Assembly: GCA_026770575.1 (NCBI GenBank)
Contig: MU657227.1
Coordinates: forward strand, 40,491 to 55,915
Source of the DNA: Pelagophyceae sp. CCMP2097
Lineage: Eukaryota > Sar > Pelagophyceae
Direction: 5' to 3'
Length of the DNA stretch: 15,425 bases
This document shows positions 1 to 8,520 of the stretch, piece by piece. How positions within the stretch are numbered: position 1 is the first letter of the stretch; every line of letters begins with the position of its first letter. The notes beneath the pieces are model-generated. The model did not search any database. It worked only from the letters and a program-made list of their open reading frames with translations, and had not been told where the DNA came from. Both the position numbers and the translations under genes were made by a program.

Positions 1-584
1 AGAAGATCGCGACGTTCAAACCGCAAGACCTCGCGAACACCGTGTGGGCCTATGCGACGGCGGGCGTCGCGGCGCCGGCGCTGTTCGAGGCGATGGCTGT
101 GAGCATCGAAGCGAAGATCAGTAAGTTCAGTCCCGAGGACCTATCTCAGCTGCACCAAGTCTCCATGCACCTCCAACTGGAGGCGCCGCAGCACGCACTG
201 ACTCTACTTTTGAGACAGCACGAGGCCGAGCTTCGTGCGGCGTACCTCCGCTCAGAGCCGAGCCCATCGCGTTCGCAGCGCGACGTCGCGACGGCGCTTT
301 CCCGCATCGGCTGGGCGCACGAGTTCGAGCACGTCACCGCCGAAGGCATCAGCCTCGACATGGCGCAGCCTTTGACAAAGGTCGCCGTCGAGTTCGACGG
401 CCCGACGCACTACCTCGCAGGCGCCTCGAGTCGCGGCGTGCTCGACGGCAAGTCCAAGGCCAAGGAGCGGCTGCTCCGCGGCCTGGGGTGGGACGTGGTA
501 CGCGTGCCGTACTTTGAATGGTACGCGCTGGGATCGAGCGCCGACCGCGACAAGTACTTGCGCGACAAGATGCCCGAGACATAA
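1..584 (+). CDS. RAP-domain repeat protein, 3' end (5' part lies outside the window)
   Basis: The open frame runs from base 3 to a TAA at 582-584, so the start is upstream of the window. It opens with one complete 37-aa-type repeat (core LANTVWAYATAG followed by APALFEAM) and a degenerate module (FSPEDLSQLHQV). A linker with RDVATALSRIGW and HEFEHVTAEG follows, which is typical of the segment just before a RAP domain. The RAP domain lies at about 381-575: VAVEFDGPTHYL, then GKSKAKERLLRGLGWDVV, VPYFEW and a final KYLRDKM. RAP domains are a restriction-endonuclease-like fold found in proteins of chloroplast and mitochondrial RNA processing, so an organellar RNA-binding role is the family expectation. 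No intron is needed here. The target RNA cannot be inferred. Confidence 0.88.
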   Translation, partial: KIATFKPQDLANTVWAYATAGVAAPALFEAMAVSIEAKISKFSPEDLSQLHQVSMHLQLEAPQHALTLLLRQHEAELRAAYLRSEPSPSRSQRDVATALSRIGWAHEFEHVTAEGISLDMAQPLTKVAVEFDGPTHYLAGASSRGVLDGKSKAKERLLRGLGWDVVRVPYFEWYALGSSADRDKYLRDKMPET

Positions 585-1273
585 GAGGATCGATTGTAAA
601 CAAGCTGTCCTTGGAAGGCCCACGTCCGGGGTGTGGTCAGTCACCTTCCGACTCGGATGCAGTCGACGTCGGCAAAGTTTGGTGCTCGAGGCCGTGCCGC
701 GGCGAGGCGGCCCCGCGAGGCGCGTCGCCTCGTGAGGACCCATCTGGGACGCCCTGTGACCTTGCGCACCGAGGAGCACGAGCTCCTCTCGCATCCCAAA
801 GGTGTGCTGAGACCGTCACCGTCTCCGAGGCGGCCACTGTCAAAAGTCGACGGCGGGACGATGGCTGTGCTTTCACTGCCGTGTCTGCTAGAGGCGCGTC
901 GGCGTGGTTAGGCGGGCGGGTCTTCAAAACGGAAGTGCTCGACGCTCTGACGATGGCCTTTGCGACCGGGCCGTCGAAACGATCGACGTCGACGGTGCCG
1001 AGGCCGCAGTCGCCGCGCGGCGCCGCCGGCGAGCGGCCTCGCCGCCCTCGCTCCACGCGCCACACCATTCGCGATCAAGTAGGAGCGAGACAACGGAGGA
1101 CCGGGAATACCCCGAGTGCACAGTTGTGGCGGAGGGGCGCATCCTTCGCTAAACAATTGCTAAACTTACTTATTTCGGAGAAGGTCTTTTCGGCGACGCC
1201 GTCCCCGCGAGAGCCTCACGTCGGCGTCCTTTTGCCGCCGCCGCCGGCCCTCTTGGTATCCGCTTCCTGCGCC
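585..1273. other. Intergenic region between two RAP-type genes
   Basis: This 689-bp stretch follows the stop of the first RAP gene and precedes the chosen ATG of the next one. Open frames cross it, but none shows the 37-aa repeat or another family I recognise. The only compositional landmark is an AT-richer island at about 1150-1182, containing a short direct repeat (GCTAAACAATTGCTAAAC). It lies about 95-120 bp upstream of the ATG at 1274, which is compatible with a promoter or 5'-UTR. No TATA box or other factor site is clear. Confidence 0.5.
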
Positions 1274-1795
1274 ATGCTGCGCCGCGCGCCGCAATGCGTG
1301 CGGACCGCGGGCCCTTGCAAAGGCAGTCGAGCGCTGGGTTTGGGTCCGGTCTACGAGGACGGTTCACCGGCTTACGTGCGAAGTGAGCCTCCGCGGGCGG
1401 TGGTGGTGAACCGCGTGCAGTCTTTGGCGCTGAACAAACGTTTGGTGGCCATGACGGGTTCTGAGGAGATTTTGAAACTTGTCAAGCTTCAAAGCGCCAA
1501 GTTCTCAGACGTCAACCTCGCCACGGCACTCTACCGCCTGGGCAAGCTGCAGAAGAAGTCTGCCGACGGCAAGGCGGTGAACATGTACGACGCTCGACTG
1601 GAGAAGTTGACGGCTATAGTCGCTAAAAGGATTTATGACGGCGACGGCGTCTGGGCTCCGAGGGAGTTGGCAAACGTGTCGTGGGGCATCTCGCACCTCG
1701 AGAAGATACCGTCGAAGAAGTACGTCTACGAGGGCGTCGCCGGCCTGGCGGCGGATAAGGCGAACGACTTTAACTCGCACGATATAACCAACACG
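1274..1795 (+). CDS. RAP-type repeat protein, exon 1 (N-terminus with possible transit peptide)
   Basis: I chose the ATG at 1274 because the downstream protein starts MLRRAPQCVRTAGPCKG, which is Arg-rich and free of acidic residues like a mitochondrial or plastid targeting sequence. The upstream open frame has no family signal. The next 130 residues (LVAMTGSEEILKLVKLQ, SDVNLATALYRLGKLQ) match the usual N-terminal helical region of RAP-repeat proteins. A first repeat follows (RELANVSWGISHLE), then the start of a second (FNSHDITNT). The exon ends after codon ACG at 1795 with donor GTGAGC, intron phase 0. It is the first of seven exon blocks totalling about 950 codons that I join into one gene. 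The joining is inference from frame, phase and repeat register. The product is expected to bind organellar RNA. Confidence 0.75.
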
Positions 1796-1871
1796 GTGAG
1801 CGGTGTTTCCTTTTTCCGGTCTCAAAACGTATCAAAACGTTCCTTTTTCTGGTGTCCACACGTTTGGACAG
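1796..1871 (+). other. Short GT-AG intron 1 of the RAP-repeat gene
   Basis: This 76-bp intron begins GTGAGC and ends TTGGACAG before GTC. Removing it changes frame and rebuilds a proper module: SHDITNT joins VLAFSKAKMFAP in phase 0. It contains a near-duplicate pair of pyrimidine-rich segments (TTTCCTTTTTCCGGT and TTCCTTTTTCTGGT) that could serve as the polypyrimidine tract. Confidence 0.75.
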
Positions 1872-2160
1872 GTCCTCGCCTTTTCAAAGGCGAAAATGTT
1901 CGCGCCCCGAATGTTCTCCGAGCTGAGCAAGGCGGCGCTGGTGAAGATAACGACTTTTCGGTCTCAGGAGTTGGCGAACGTCGTTTTAGCGTACTCCAAA
2001 ATAAACTTCCCGGCCCCAGCGCTCTTCGACGCCGTGGCCGTGGCGGTGCCGCAGAAGCTGGAATTCTTCGCCACTTTTGAATTGGCAAACCTCGCATGGG
2101 CCTTTGCGCGCAGCGGCGGCGGTGGGGGCGGCGGCGGTGCGTGCGCCCGCTATGGACTTG
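1872..2160 (+). CDS. RAP-type repeat protein, exon 2, with an apparent frame break
   Basis: From 1872 the frame reads VLAFSKAKMFAPRMFSELSK, then two further modules (ELANVVLAYSKINFPAPALF and ELANLAWAFARSG). At about 2116-2142 the sequence enters a GGC/GGT run. The original frame then gives only glycines, while the next module half (VRAPAMDLFDR, 2137-2163) lies in the +1 frame. The run between the two halves is 19 nt, one base more than would keep the frame. It could be a real frameshift, a sequencing or assembly slip in the G run, or the edge of an unrecognised intron. The 3' boundary is not resolved. The next exon starts with IEPEAIRKI, which would give exactly nine residues between LF and KI if joined just after DR, but no GT donor sits there. 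Confidence 0.6.
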
Positions 2161-2385
2161 TTCGACCGTGGATTTCAGAGTCCCCCAGGAGGAGCAAGTC
2201 CGCACGGCGCTCCATCTTGCGCCAGCCGCATACCCCGCCCTTAGGCAAGTTCCCAAAGACGCCGGAGATCTTTGCGGCCGTTCACGGCCGCGTCCGTTGG
2301 AAAATCCGAGGCGGTTGGGGAAACCCGAAGCGTCCCCGTTTTGGCGATGACGACGGTACGACGACGAGGCCTCGCAGAGGGCCCT
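2161..2385. other. Start of the large intron 2, no recognisable feature
   Basis: Past the last repeat-like codons the sequence shows no 37-aa module in any frame. A small perfect dyad lies at 2273-2290 (GCGGCCG TTCA CGGCCGC). The tract leads into the tandem repeats that fill the gap to the next exon at 5150. Confidence 0.4.
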
Positions 2386-2451
2386 TTGAGGTGATGCTTC
2401 CGGTCCGTTGAGGTGATGCTTCCGGTCCGTTGAGGTGATGCTTCCGGTCCG
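2386..2451. repeat. Three exact 22-bp tandem units
   Basis: The unit TTGAGGTGATGCTTCCGGTC plus CG occurs three times head to tail at 2386-2407, 2408-2429 and 2430-2451 without mismatch. Perfect identity suggests recent duplication compared with the decayed 13-bp array that follows. Confidence 0.95.
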
Positions 2452-3260
2452 AAAGTCGCCGGGCGGTCCTTTGGCCGACCCGGACCGACGACGGTCCTTC
2501 TGGAGGGCCCTTCTCCACGGTCCCTCTGCTGGGCGCCCTCTGCAAGGCCCCCTCTCCAGGCAAGCCCCCCTCTCCAGGCAAGGTCCCCTCTTCAAAGTCC
2601 CTTGCCTTCTCCACGGCCCTCGTGGGCGGTGCCCCTTGGGGCTCCTCGAATATCGAGGGCCCCGATCGAGGAGCCCTCGAGACGAAGTGACGTTGATACT
2701 CTACGGCCCTCGAAACGGCCCCGCTTCACGGCTCGCTTTGATGGCCGGCGCGGACCGAGCGACGACAGTGCCAGTGCGGTGGTCCCTCTGAAAGGTCCCT
2801 TTTGACGGCCCCTCGGAACGGCAAATTGACGAGGCCCCTCTGACTCGGTCCCTTCTCGACGCCTCCTCGAAACGGCTCCTCGAAACGCCCCCTCGACGAG
2901 GCCCCTCTCTACATGGATCCTTTCGACGGTTTCTCTGAACAGCCCCTCTTTCGAAAATGCCCTCTATACGGTGGCGAGCCCGACGGGAGATGCGTCTGCC
3001 TCGCGACGGTGCCTCCAGCACTCAAGTGCTGGACAGATGAGCGCTTCATCTCGACGGCCGGCGGTCCATCTCGACGGACGGCGTACGGAGCAGAAAACTC
3101 CTTTTTCGAAAATGCCCCTCGACGGGATCGCTCGACGGCGGTCTCGACGGCTCCCTCGACTGCGGCCCTTTTCGGAAATGCCCCTCGACTGCGGCCCCGT
3201 TTCGGCAGTCCATCTCGAGGGCGCCTTGTCGACGGCGTCCTCTGGGAGGTCAAAGGTCCG
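2452..3260. repeat. Degenerate 13-bp minisatellite (family D)
   Basis: Units such as GGTCCTTCTGGAG, GGCCCTTCTCCAC and GGTCCCTCTGCTG, later GGCTCCTCGAAAC and GCCCCCTCGACGA, follow at 13-bp spacing with slips. The phase is clearest at 2490-2600 and 2860-2950. From about 2950 to 3260 the units are more diverged, and CTCGACGG and CGGAAATGCCCCTCGAC segments recur. Open frames through it are by-products of stop-poor units. Confidence 0.7.
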
Positions 3261-3618
3261 AATTCCAATGTCTCCCCGACAAGGCCCCAAATCTCGGGCT
3301 GAATCCCGCTTTTTCCCCGGCCAAAGGCGGCGCTTCAAAGGTCTTTGGAGAGGCGCGACCCCGGAGCGGCACCAGAGGCTCCCATCAGAGGCGACGTTCC
3401 GGAATCGTGGCTCCTAGTGGAGAGCCAGGACCGAGTCCTCGAGTCTGCAGTGACGACGACGCTGTCACAGGGACCTGTGCCCAAGTGCCCTTTGTACCCT
3501 GTTACGGGCCCTTGGCGCGGAAACCCCTTTGCGCGGGGACCCTGGAACTCTTGCCGGAGGGAATTCGTCAGACAAACTCTGAGAGGGACCTCTTCACAGG
3601 ACGTTGCCAAGGACCGTA
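3261..3618. other. Intronic tract without clear repeats or genes
   Basis: No 37-aa module and no steady short period is visible. Fragments resembling the 14-bp family (GGGACCTGTG and similar) begin to appear from about 3470. Confidence 0.4.
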
Positions 3619-3973
3619 GCACCGAATTCGATCGACAGAGAGGAGACGTCGCATTTGGGGTCTATCGCTCGTAGCGCGGCCAAGAGCGGGCTCAAGTGCA
3701 CCCAACTATCCAAGTGCGCACCGCGAAGCCGGACTATCCGATACCAAGTCCCATTGAATTGCGCGAGGCGCTTGCCGACTAGACCTATCCTACGGTTTCG
3801 AAACTCGAGTGGACCCGGCAAACGACCAGCACAATTCGATGGGACTTGGTACCGGATAGTCCGGCTTCGCTGTGCGCACCCGGCTCTCCAAGTTGGGTGC
3901 ACTTTGGCCCGCTGTCGCTACGAGCGCTCAACCCCAAATGCGACGTCTTCTCTCTGTCGATGGAAATCGGTGC
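3619..3973. repeat. Long imperfect palindrome, about 355 bp (foldback or MITE-like element)
   Basis: The left arm (about 3619-3777) and the reverse complement of the right arm (about 3817-3973) align over nearly their whole length with a few small indels. Shared blocks include AAGACGTCGCATTTGGGG (one mismatch to the left arm), GCTCGTAGCG, AAGTGCACCCAACT and AAGCCGGACTATCCG. The loop is about 40 bp. The ends are GCACCG and CGGTGC. A 9-bp direct repeat AAGGACCGT lies on both sides (3609-3617 and 3975-3983), a candidate target-site duplication. The same string resembles the surrounding satellite, so the duplication is not proven. No transposase ORF is inside, so it would be non-autonomous. Confidence 0.8.
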
Positions 3974-3983
3974 AAAGGACCGT

Positions 3984-4247
3984 GTCAGGGGGCCCTTGTC
4001 ACAGGGACCTAGTCAAAGGGGCCTCTTCAAAAGGACCTTGTCACGGGCCCCTCGTTCCGGGAAGTCTGTCTCGGGGACCTTTTCTCGGGGACCTTGGCAT
4101 CGGGATTTTGTCAAGGCGACCGTGCCATAGCGACCTGGTCAAAGGGACCTTTGCCACAGGGACCTTTGCCTCGGGCCCTTGGCACGGCAACCCGTGGCGC
4201 CTCTGGAGGTCTTGCCAAAGGGACCGAGCCAGAGGGACCTCGTCAGA
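3984..4247. repeat. 14-bp minisatellite (family A), first block
   Basis: Repeated GGGACCTTGTCACG/GGGACCTAGTCAAA-type units with slips fill the space between the two palindromes. The same unit fills 4644-5090 and most of 11090-12720. Confidence 0.75.
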
Positions 4248-4643
4248 TACAGCAGTTCCCACTTGATTTCCGAAAGTCCAAAACCAAAAGCATCGGGTCG
4301 CTTTCCGGATTATAAATTAAAACCCTCATTGCTCATCGGCCAAAAGCAAAAGCAAAAGCAAAAGCAAAAATCCAATATCCAAAACCAAAGGCATGTCAAA
4401 TCTCAATAAGGCGGATATTTAAGATTTTATCAAATCTATTTCCAAAATTTTGAGCACAAATTCTCAAAAATAAGACTTTGGGATTTCATTAAATCTTTAA
4501 ATATCTGCATTATTGAGATTTTGGCATCTCTGGTTTTGGATATTATTGGATTTTTGCTTTTGCTTTTGGCCGATGCTTTTGGTTTTGGACTTTCGGAAAT
4601 CAAGTGGCAGCTGCTGTACGGAAATCAAGTGGCAACTGCTGTA
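4248..4643. repeat. AT-rich long inverted repeat, about 395 bp (foldback or MITE-like element)
   Basis: Outer arms 4248-4296 and 4570-4618 are 49 bp each with two mismatches (left arm TACAGCAG to CATCGG, right arm CCGATG to CTGCTGTA). Pairing continues inward: 4340 to about 4435 matches the reverse complement of about 4475-4569, sharing ATCTCAATAA, CCAAAACC and a CAAAAG ladder. Differences between the arms are informative. The left arm has an extra 43 bp (4297-4339) flanked by CATCGG on both sides and two extra CAAAAG units. The right end carries an extra 25-bp tandem copy (4594-4618 and 4619-4643). The AT-rich interior contrasts sharply with the GC-rich surroundings, which suggests insertion of foreign DNA. 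No ORF with recognisable function is inside. Confidence 0.85.
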
Positions 4644-5090
4644 GAGACCTCTTCAAAGGGCCTTCCCAAGGACAGGGGGCCCTCGTATCAGGACCTCGTC
4701 AAAGGGACTTGGTCACAGGGTGGCGGGGCCCTCGTTCCGGAAAAGCCCTCGTTCCGGGAAACGTGCCTCGTTCTGGGAAACGTGCCTCAGGGGCCTTGTC
4801 ACGGGGACCTCGACGCAGGGACCTCGCCAAGGCGGTCTTATCACGGAGACGTGGCCAACGCGACCTTTGCCATAGGGAAGCCGCGGGCTCTCATCACGGG
4901 GACCTCGAGATCTCTTGCGACCTTTGTCAGAGGGACCTTATCAAACGGACCTTGCCACTGGGGTCTTGTCATAGGAACCCCGTTCAAGGGCTCTATGTCA
5001 CAGGGACTCTGCCACAGGCCCCTTGCAAGGGGACCTCGACTGGAGCTCCTGCCAAAGGGACGAAGGTCAGAGGGATCTCCTCTGAAGGGA
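4644..5090. repeat. 14-bp minisatellite (family A), second block
   Basis: Units like GGGACCTCGTCAAA and GGGACCTTATCAAA continue after the AT-rich palindrome in the same orientation as before it. This fits an element inserted into one pre-existing array. Two near copies of CGTTCCGGGAAACGTGCCTC lie at about 4750-4790. Confidence 0.75.
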
Positions 5091-5105
5091 ACTCTTCACA
5101 CTTTT

Positions 5106-5145
5106 CTCTGGCAACCTCTGGCAACCTCTGGCAACCTCTGGCAAC
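5106..5145. repeat. Four exact 10-bp tandem units just before an exon
   Basis: CTCTGGCAAC occurs four times at 5106-5145, ending four bases before the proposed splice acceptor at 5148-5149. Confidence 0.95.
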
Positions 5146-5149
5146 GTAG

Positions 5150-5312
5150 ATCGAACCCGAAGCGATTCGCAAGATCCGTGAATTCAAACCTTACGAGCTC
5201 GCCAACATCCTCTGGGCCTACGCAAAGGCCCGCGTACCGGCGCCGGAACTCTTCCGCCTCGCCGAGATGGAAGCCATCCGCAAGATGCACCTGTTCAACC
5301 CGCAGTGCATCG
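5150..5312 (+). CDS. RAP-type repeat protein, exon 3
   Basis: After acceptor GTAG at 5146-5149 the frame reads IEPEAIRKIREFKPYELAN, then ILWAYAKARVPAPELFRLAE, EMEAIRKM and HLFNPQCI. This is one full 37-aa module plus the start of the next. There is no ATG until 5267, so this is an internal exon. It ends at 5312 in phase 1 with donor GTGCGT. The acceptor is the only one of the proposed set not followed by G. Confidence 0.8.
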
Positions 5313-5353
5313 GTGCGTCGCAAGCCGGGGTGCCCACAACAAGGCGCGAGTAG
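5313..5353 (+). other. Very short GT-AG intron (41 bp)
   Basis: Reading through gives a stop (TAG at 5351-5353), and the repeat resumes in another frame. Splicing GTGCGT...GAGTAG joins ATC G with GC AAC as CIGNTTWAFASAG, restoring repeat spacing. It is short for an intron, but both sites fit and the 41-bp length is exactly what the frame change requires. Confidence 0.7.
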
Positions 5354-6042
5354 GCAACACGACGTGGGCCTTTGCGAGCGCGGGCCTTTGTGCGCCGGCC
5401 TTGTTCTCGGCGGCGGAGAAGCAGGCTGTTTTGAAAATCGACGAGTTCCACTCGCAAGAGACGTCGAACACGCTCTGGGCCTTTGCAAAGGCGGGCATCC
5501 CAGCGCCGGACCTCTTCGAAGCCCGGGCCAAGGGCATGCCCGTCTTGGCCGCAGCCCTGAACTCGCAGCAAGTGGCCAACATCGCCTGGGCCTATTCCAA
5601 GCAAGGCAATCAAGACACCAGGGTCTTCATCGCTCTCGCACCTGAAATCATGAAGCGCGCCCAAGCCTTCAACGCCCAAGAGCTCGCGAACGCGGCGTGG
5701 GCCTTGGCGAAAGCGCGGCTGGTGTCTCCCTGCCGTCCTCTACTCGCGTTTGAGGCGCTGGCGCGCGAGTCTATGAAGAAAACAAATCAGATGAACCCTC
5801 AAATCCTCGCCAACATCGCCTGGGCCAACGCCTCGGCAGACGTTTTGGGAAAGGCGGAGCAGGTGGCTTTATTTGAGGCTTTAGGGGAGGAGTCGATGAA
5901 GAAGATGCGCCTTTTCAACCCGCAATCCCTCGCAAACACCGTCTGGGCCTTTGCGACGGCGGGCATCGCTGCGCCTTTCCTCTTTGAGGCGGTGGCGACG
6001 GAGGCGCCGGGGAAGCTCGAGGACTTTAACTCGCAGGAGCTC
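5354..6042 (+). CDS. RAP-type repeat protein, exon 4 (six repeat modules)
   Basis: The exon completes the split Gly codon and carries six modules with cores GNTTWAFASAG, SNTLWAFAKAG, ANIAWAYSKQG, ANAAWALAKAR, ANIAWANASAD and ANTVWAFATAG. Most are 37 residues apart. The fourth and fifth contain small insertions (VSPCRP and GKAEQ regions). Each module is probably a helical pair forming a solenoid that contacts RNA, as in OPR/FAST-type repeats. The last coding residues are DFNSQEL at 6042, phase 0, before GTGATT. The open frame continues to 6174, but residues after EL lose all similarity, which marks the exon end. Confidence 0.85.
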
Positions 6043-6280
6043 GTGATTGCCCGGCGTCTTTTTCGGGCAAACCTTTTGTGGGCAAACCTTTTTCGGGCCA
6101 ACGAGTGCAGGGAGAGGCATCAGAGGCAGCGTGGCTTTCAGACGCGCGGCCACGCTCTCGCGAACCCGATCTGAGCCGCCAAAGTGGGACCGCGGGATTG
6201 AGACGAAATGGGATGCCCTTTGAAATGCCATATGGGCTCAGCAGTGCGAGGCTCGAGTTGGTCTCATTTCCCGGGTCCTT
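6043..6280 (+). other. 5' part of the large intron 4 with a short 15-bp repeat
   Basis: After donor GTGATT, three 15-bp units (TTTTTCGGGCAAACC, TTTTGTGGGCAAACC, TTTTTCGGGCCAACG) occupy 6059-6103. The rest to 6280 is non-repetitive and without a recognisable gene. The intron as a whole would span 6043-10384 (4342 bp). Its ends join DFNSQEL to ANLAWAFSK in phase 0, exactly the expected module sequence. Confidence 0.7.
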
Positions 6281-7599
6281 GAAACGCCCGCAAGGACGGG
6301 CCCTTGCAAGGCGACGGTCACTTGCTTCGGCCTCTTTTGAGGGCCCTTGCATGCTGCCACGCACGGTTCCTTGCGAGCTGCCACGCGCGGTCCCTTGCAA
6401 GGTGCTGGGGCCCCTGCAGGGCCGCTTTCCTCGCACGGGCCAAGTTTGCCTCGCCCTTTGACGGCTCTTTGGCCTCTGACGCCCCCTCGTGCGGTCCGAG
6501 GGCGGGCCTCTCGTGCGCTCCCCTCGTACGGGCAAGGCCTCGAGGTGCCCTGCAAGGCCCTCGGTCCCTCGCGTGGGCCCAGGCCTCTTGCACGGGCCCT
6601 GATAAGGCCTCTGGACGGTCCGTTCCAAGACGCCTTCTGGACGCCCCCTCGTGCGGTCCGAGGGCGGGCCTCTCGTGCGCTCCCCTCGTGCGGGCAAGGC
6701 CTCGAGGTGCCCTGCAAGGCCCTCGGCACGGGGCCTCTTGCACGGGAAGAGGCCTCTGGGCGGTCTGTTCCAAGACGCCTTCTCGACGGCCCCTCGCAAG
6801 GCTCCTCGTGCGGGTCCTGACGAGTCCTCTCGCATTGGGGAACCCCTCCTGTACGGTCCCATGCAAGGCCGGTTGCAAAAGTCCTTTCCTGGAAATGGCA
6901 TTTCCCCGTCGTGGTCGAGGCGGGGGGGGCTCCAAGAGGCGTTTCGAGCAGCGAGGGGGGCGGAGGGGGCTCTTGAGACACTCCCCGTGCGGGGCTCCTC
7001 GCGCGGGCCCTCGCACAACTCCTTGTCCTGTCCTGACTCCTTGCACGGGCCTTGCACGGGCCCTATTACAGCCCCTTGCCCTTGCCCGGCCTCTGGCACC
7101 GTCTCTTGTGAATGCCCCTTGAAAGTACGGGTCCTTGCACGGTCCCTGAAAGGCCCCTCGAAAAGGGCCCTTGCACGAGGTTTCATGTGAAGGCCTTGTG
7201 AATGCCCCTCCGCCTTTCTGAAAAGTGCAAAATTGAATCCTCTCTTGGGCCTCGACCAAAGGCCGGAGAAGGCTCCCTTGGAAACGCAGGTCCGTGTCAA
7301 GGCGCCTCGCAAAGGGCCCGACGGGAGGCGCCTCGAAAAGGTCCCGAAGCACGGTCTTTTCAAGGCCCCTCGAAAAGGGCCCTTGTCCTCTCTGTGGCCT
7401 CTTCAACGGCTCCTCGCTCGGTCCGAGGGCGAGCCTTGAAGCAGGGTCCCCTGCACGGCCCTCCGCACGGTCCCTTGCGAGGCCCCTCGAAAAGGGCCCG
7501 TGCAAGAGGCCTCTGGACGGACCCTTTTTGGACATGCCTCGATAAGGGCCCTCGCAAGGCTCCGAAGTACGGGCCCCTGCACGCATGGGTCATCTCAGC
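6281..7599. repeat. Degenerate 13-bp minisatellite (family C)
   Basis: Units such as GGTCCCTTGCGAG, GCCCCTCGAAAAG, GGCCCGTGCAAGA and GGCCTCTGGACGG run at 13-bp steps, clearest at 7480-7590. Many units are themselves near-palindromic (GGGCCC, TTGCAA). Stop-poor frames on both strands across this block (hundreds of codons) are artefacts of the repeat. Confidence 0.75.
6481..6726. repeat. 84-bp near-perfect direct duplication inside family C
   Basis: Bases 6481-6564 recur at 6643-6726 with one difference (CTCGTACGGG versus CTCGTGCGGG). The 162-bp offset and similar flanking text (GGACGGTCCGTTCCAAGACG versus GGGCGGTCTGTTCCAAGACG) show that a block of about 160 bp was duplicated as a unit. Confidence 0.92.
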
Positions 7600-7780
7600 A
7601 GCAGCGACGGGTTCGGGTTTGCCCGAAACCCGCGGGTCGGGTTTGCCGGGCTAGAGCGTTTTGGCCGACCTCTCTTTAAGTGGGTCTGGCCGTGGTACAA
7701 ACCCGAACCCGACCCGAGAAGACGGGTTTGGTCCTTTAACAAACCCGCGACCGGCACAAAATGAAGATCCGAAAACACCG
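7600..7780 (+). repeat. 181-bp dispersed element, copy 1
   Basis: It begins AGCAGCGACGGGTT and ends AAACACCG, and aligns with copy 2 at 10092-10272 over the same length. It contains a perfect 13-bp inverted repeat (GGGTTCGGGTTTG at 7609-7621, CAAACCCGAACCC at 7698-7710) and a second small hairpin CGGGTTTG/CAAACCCG at about 7724-7748. It separates two parts of the minisatellite. No coding capacity is seen. Confidence 0.8.
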
Positions 7781-7795
7781 GCGCCACCGGGTGTT

Positions 7796-8040
7796 CGACA
7801 GTACGGGCCCCTGCAAGGCCTCTTTATCGGCCACTTGCGCGGCCTCTGCGCGGTCACTTACAAGGCCTCTTGGGCGGCCTCTTTCAAGGGTCCTTGAAGA
7901 GCCCTCCGGACGGGCCCCTGCGAGGCCTCTTTCGCGGCCACTTGCAAGGCCTCTGCGCGGTCACTTGCGAGGCCTTTTTCAAGGCCCTTCTCAAGCCCCC
8001 TCGCAGGGTTCTTTGCAAGAGACCGGGCCGCGGCGACTCC
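7796..8040. repeat. Satellite block with a 107-bp-offset duplication
   Basis: A segment of about 70 bp starting ACGGGCCCCTGC at 7803 recurs at 7910 with few changes (both contain GGCCTCTGCGCGGTCACTT). It is related to the GGCCTCT-rich units of the preceding array. Confidence 0.8.
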
Positions 8041-8520
8041 GAGGGCCCGTCCGAGCGACCGTCCGAGGGACCGTCCGAGGGCCCGTCCAGGGGACGTCGC
8101 AGAGAGGCCGCAGTCGAGGGGCCGGCAGCCGAGTGACCGTCCAAGGGACCGTCAAGGGCCCGCCAATCAAAGCGATTGTCACAGAGGGTCCGTCGAGGGA
8201 CCGTCAAAGTAAATGTCCAAAGGAACTATCTAAGGGACTTCCCAAGCGACCACCCGAAGGACCGTCCGAGCCTCTCGAGGGGCCGTTTCGAATGGCCATC
8301 GAAAGGGCCGTCTCAAGGGGTCGTCTCGAGGTGCCGTCTCGAGGGGCCGTATTAAGGCGCCGTTTCGAATGACCGTCTTCAGGGGCCGTCTCGAGGGGTC
8401 GGAGAGAGGAGCCTTCTCGAGGCGCCATTTCGAGGCACCGTCTCGAGGTGCCGTCTCAAGACGCCGTTTCGAATGGCCGTCTCCAGGGGGTCGTCCCCAG
8501 GGGACGCCTCAAGGGGCCGG
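8041..8520. repeat. 12- to 13-bp minisatellite (family B, first block)
   Basis: At 8045-8100 the step is 12 bp (ACCGTCCGAGGG, CCCGTCCGAGCG). From about 8270 it becomes the 13-bp unit CGTCTCGAGGGGC with variants CGTTTCGAATGGC and CGTCTCAAGGCGC. A marker segment GGGGTCGGAGAGAGG at 8395-8409 starts a higher-order unit. Confidence 0.85.

Noticed and set aside
518..1273. Upstream extension of the exon 1 frame to 518
   Set aside because: The extension overlaps the RAP domain of the preceding gene in another frame and has no family similarity. The ATG at 1274 starts a plausible transit peptide.
4521..5645. 374-codon plus-strand open frame
   Set aside because: It starts in the AT-rich palindrome, runs through the 14-bp array and then crosses exons 3 and 4 in the wrong frame.
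6026..7363. 445-codon minus-strand open frame and several overlapping plus-strand frames
   Set aside because: All lie in the GC-rich family C array, where units lack stop codons. Composition is Arg/Pro/Gly/Ala only, with no domain.
7600..7780. Telomere-like GGGTTTG motifs
   Set aside because: The motif is not tandem and does not form a regular heptamer array. It belongs to a 181-bp element with a second copy.
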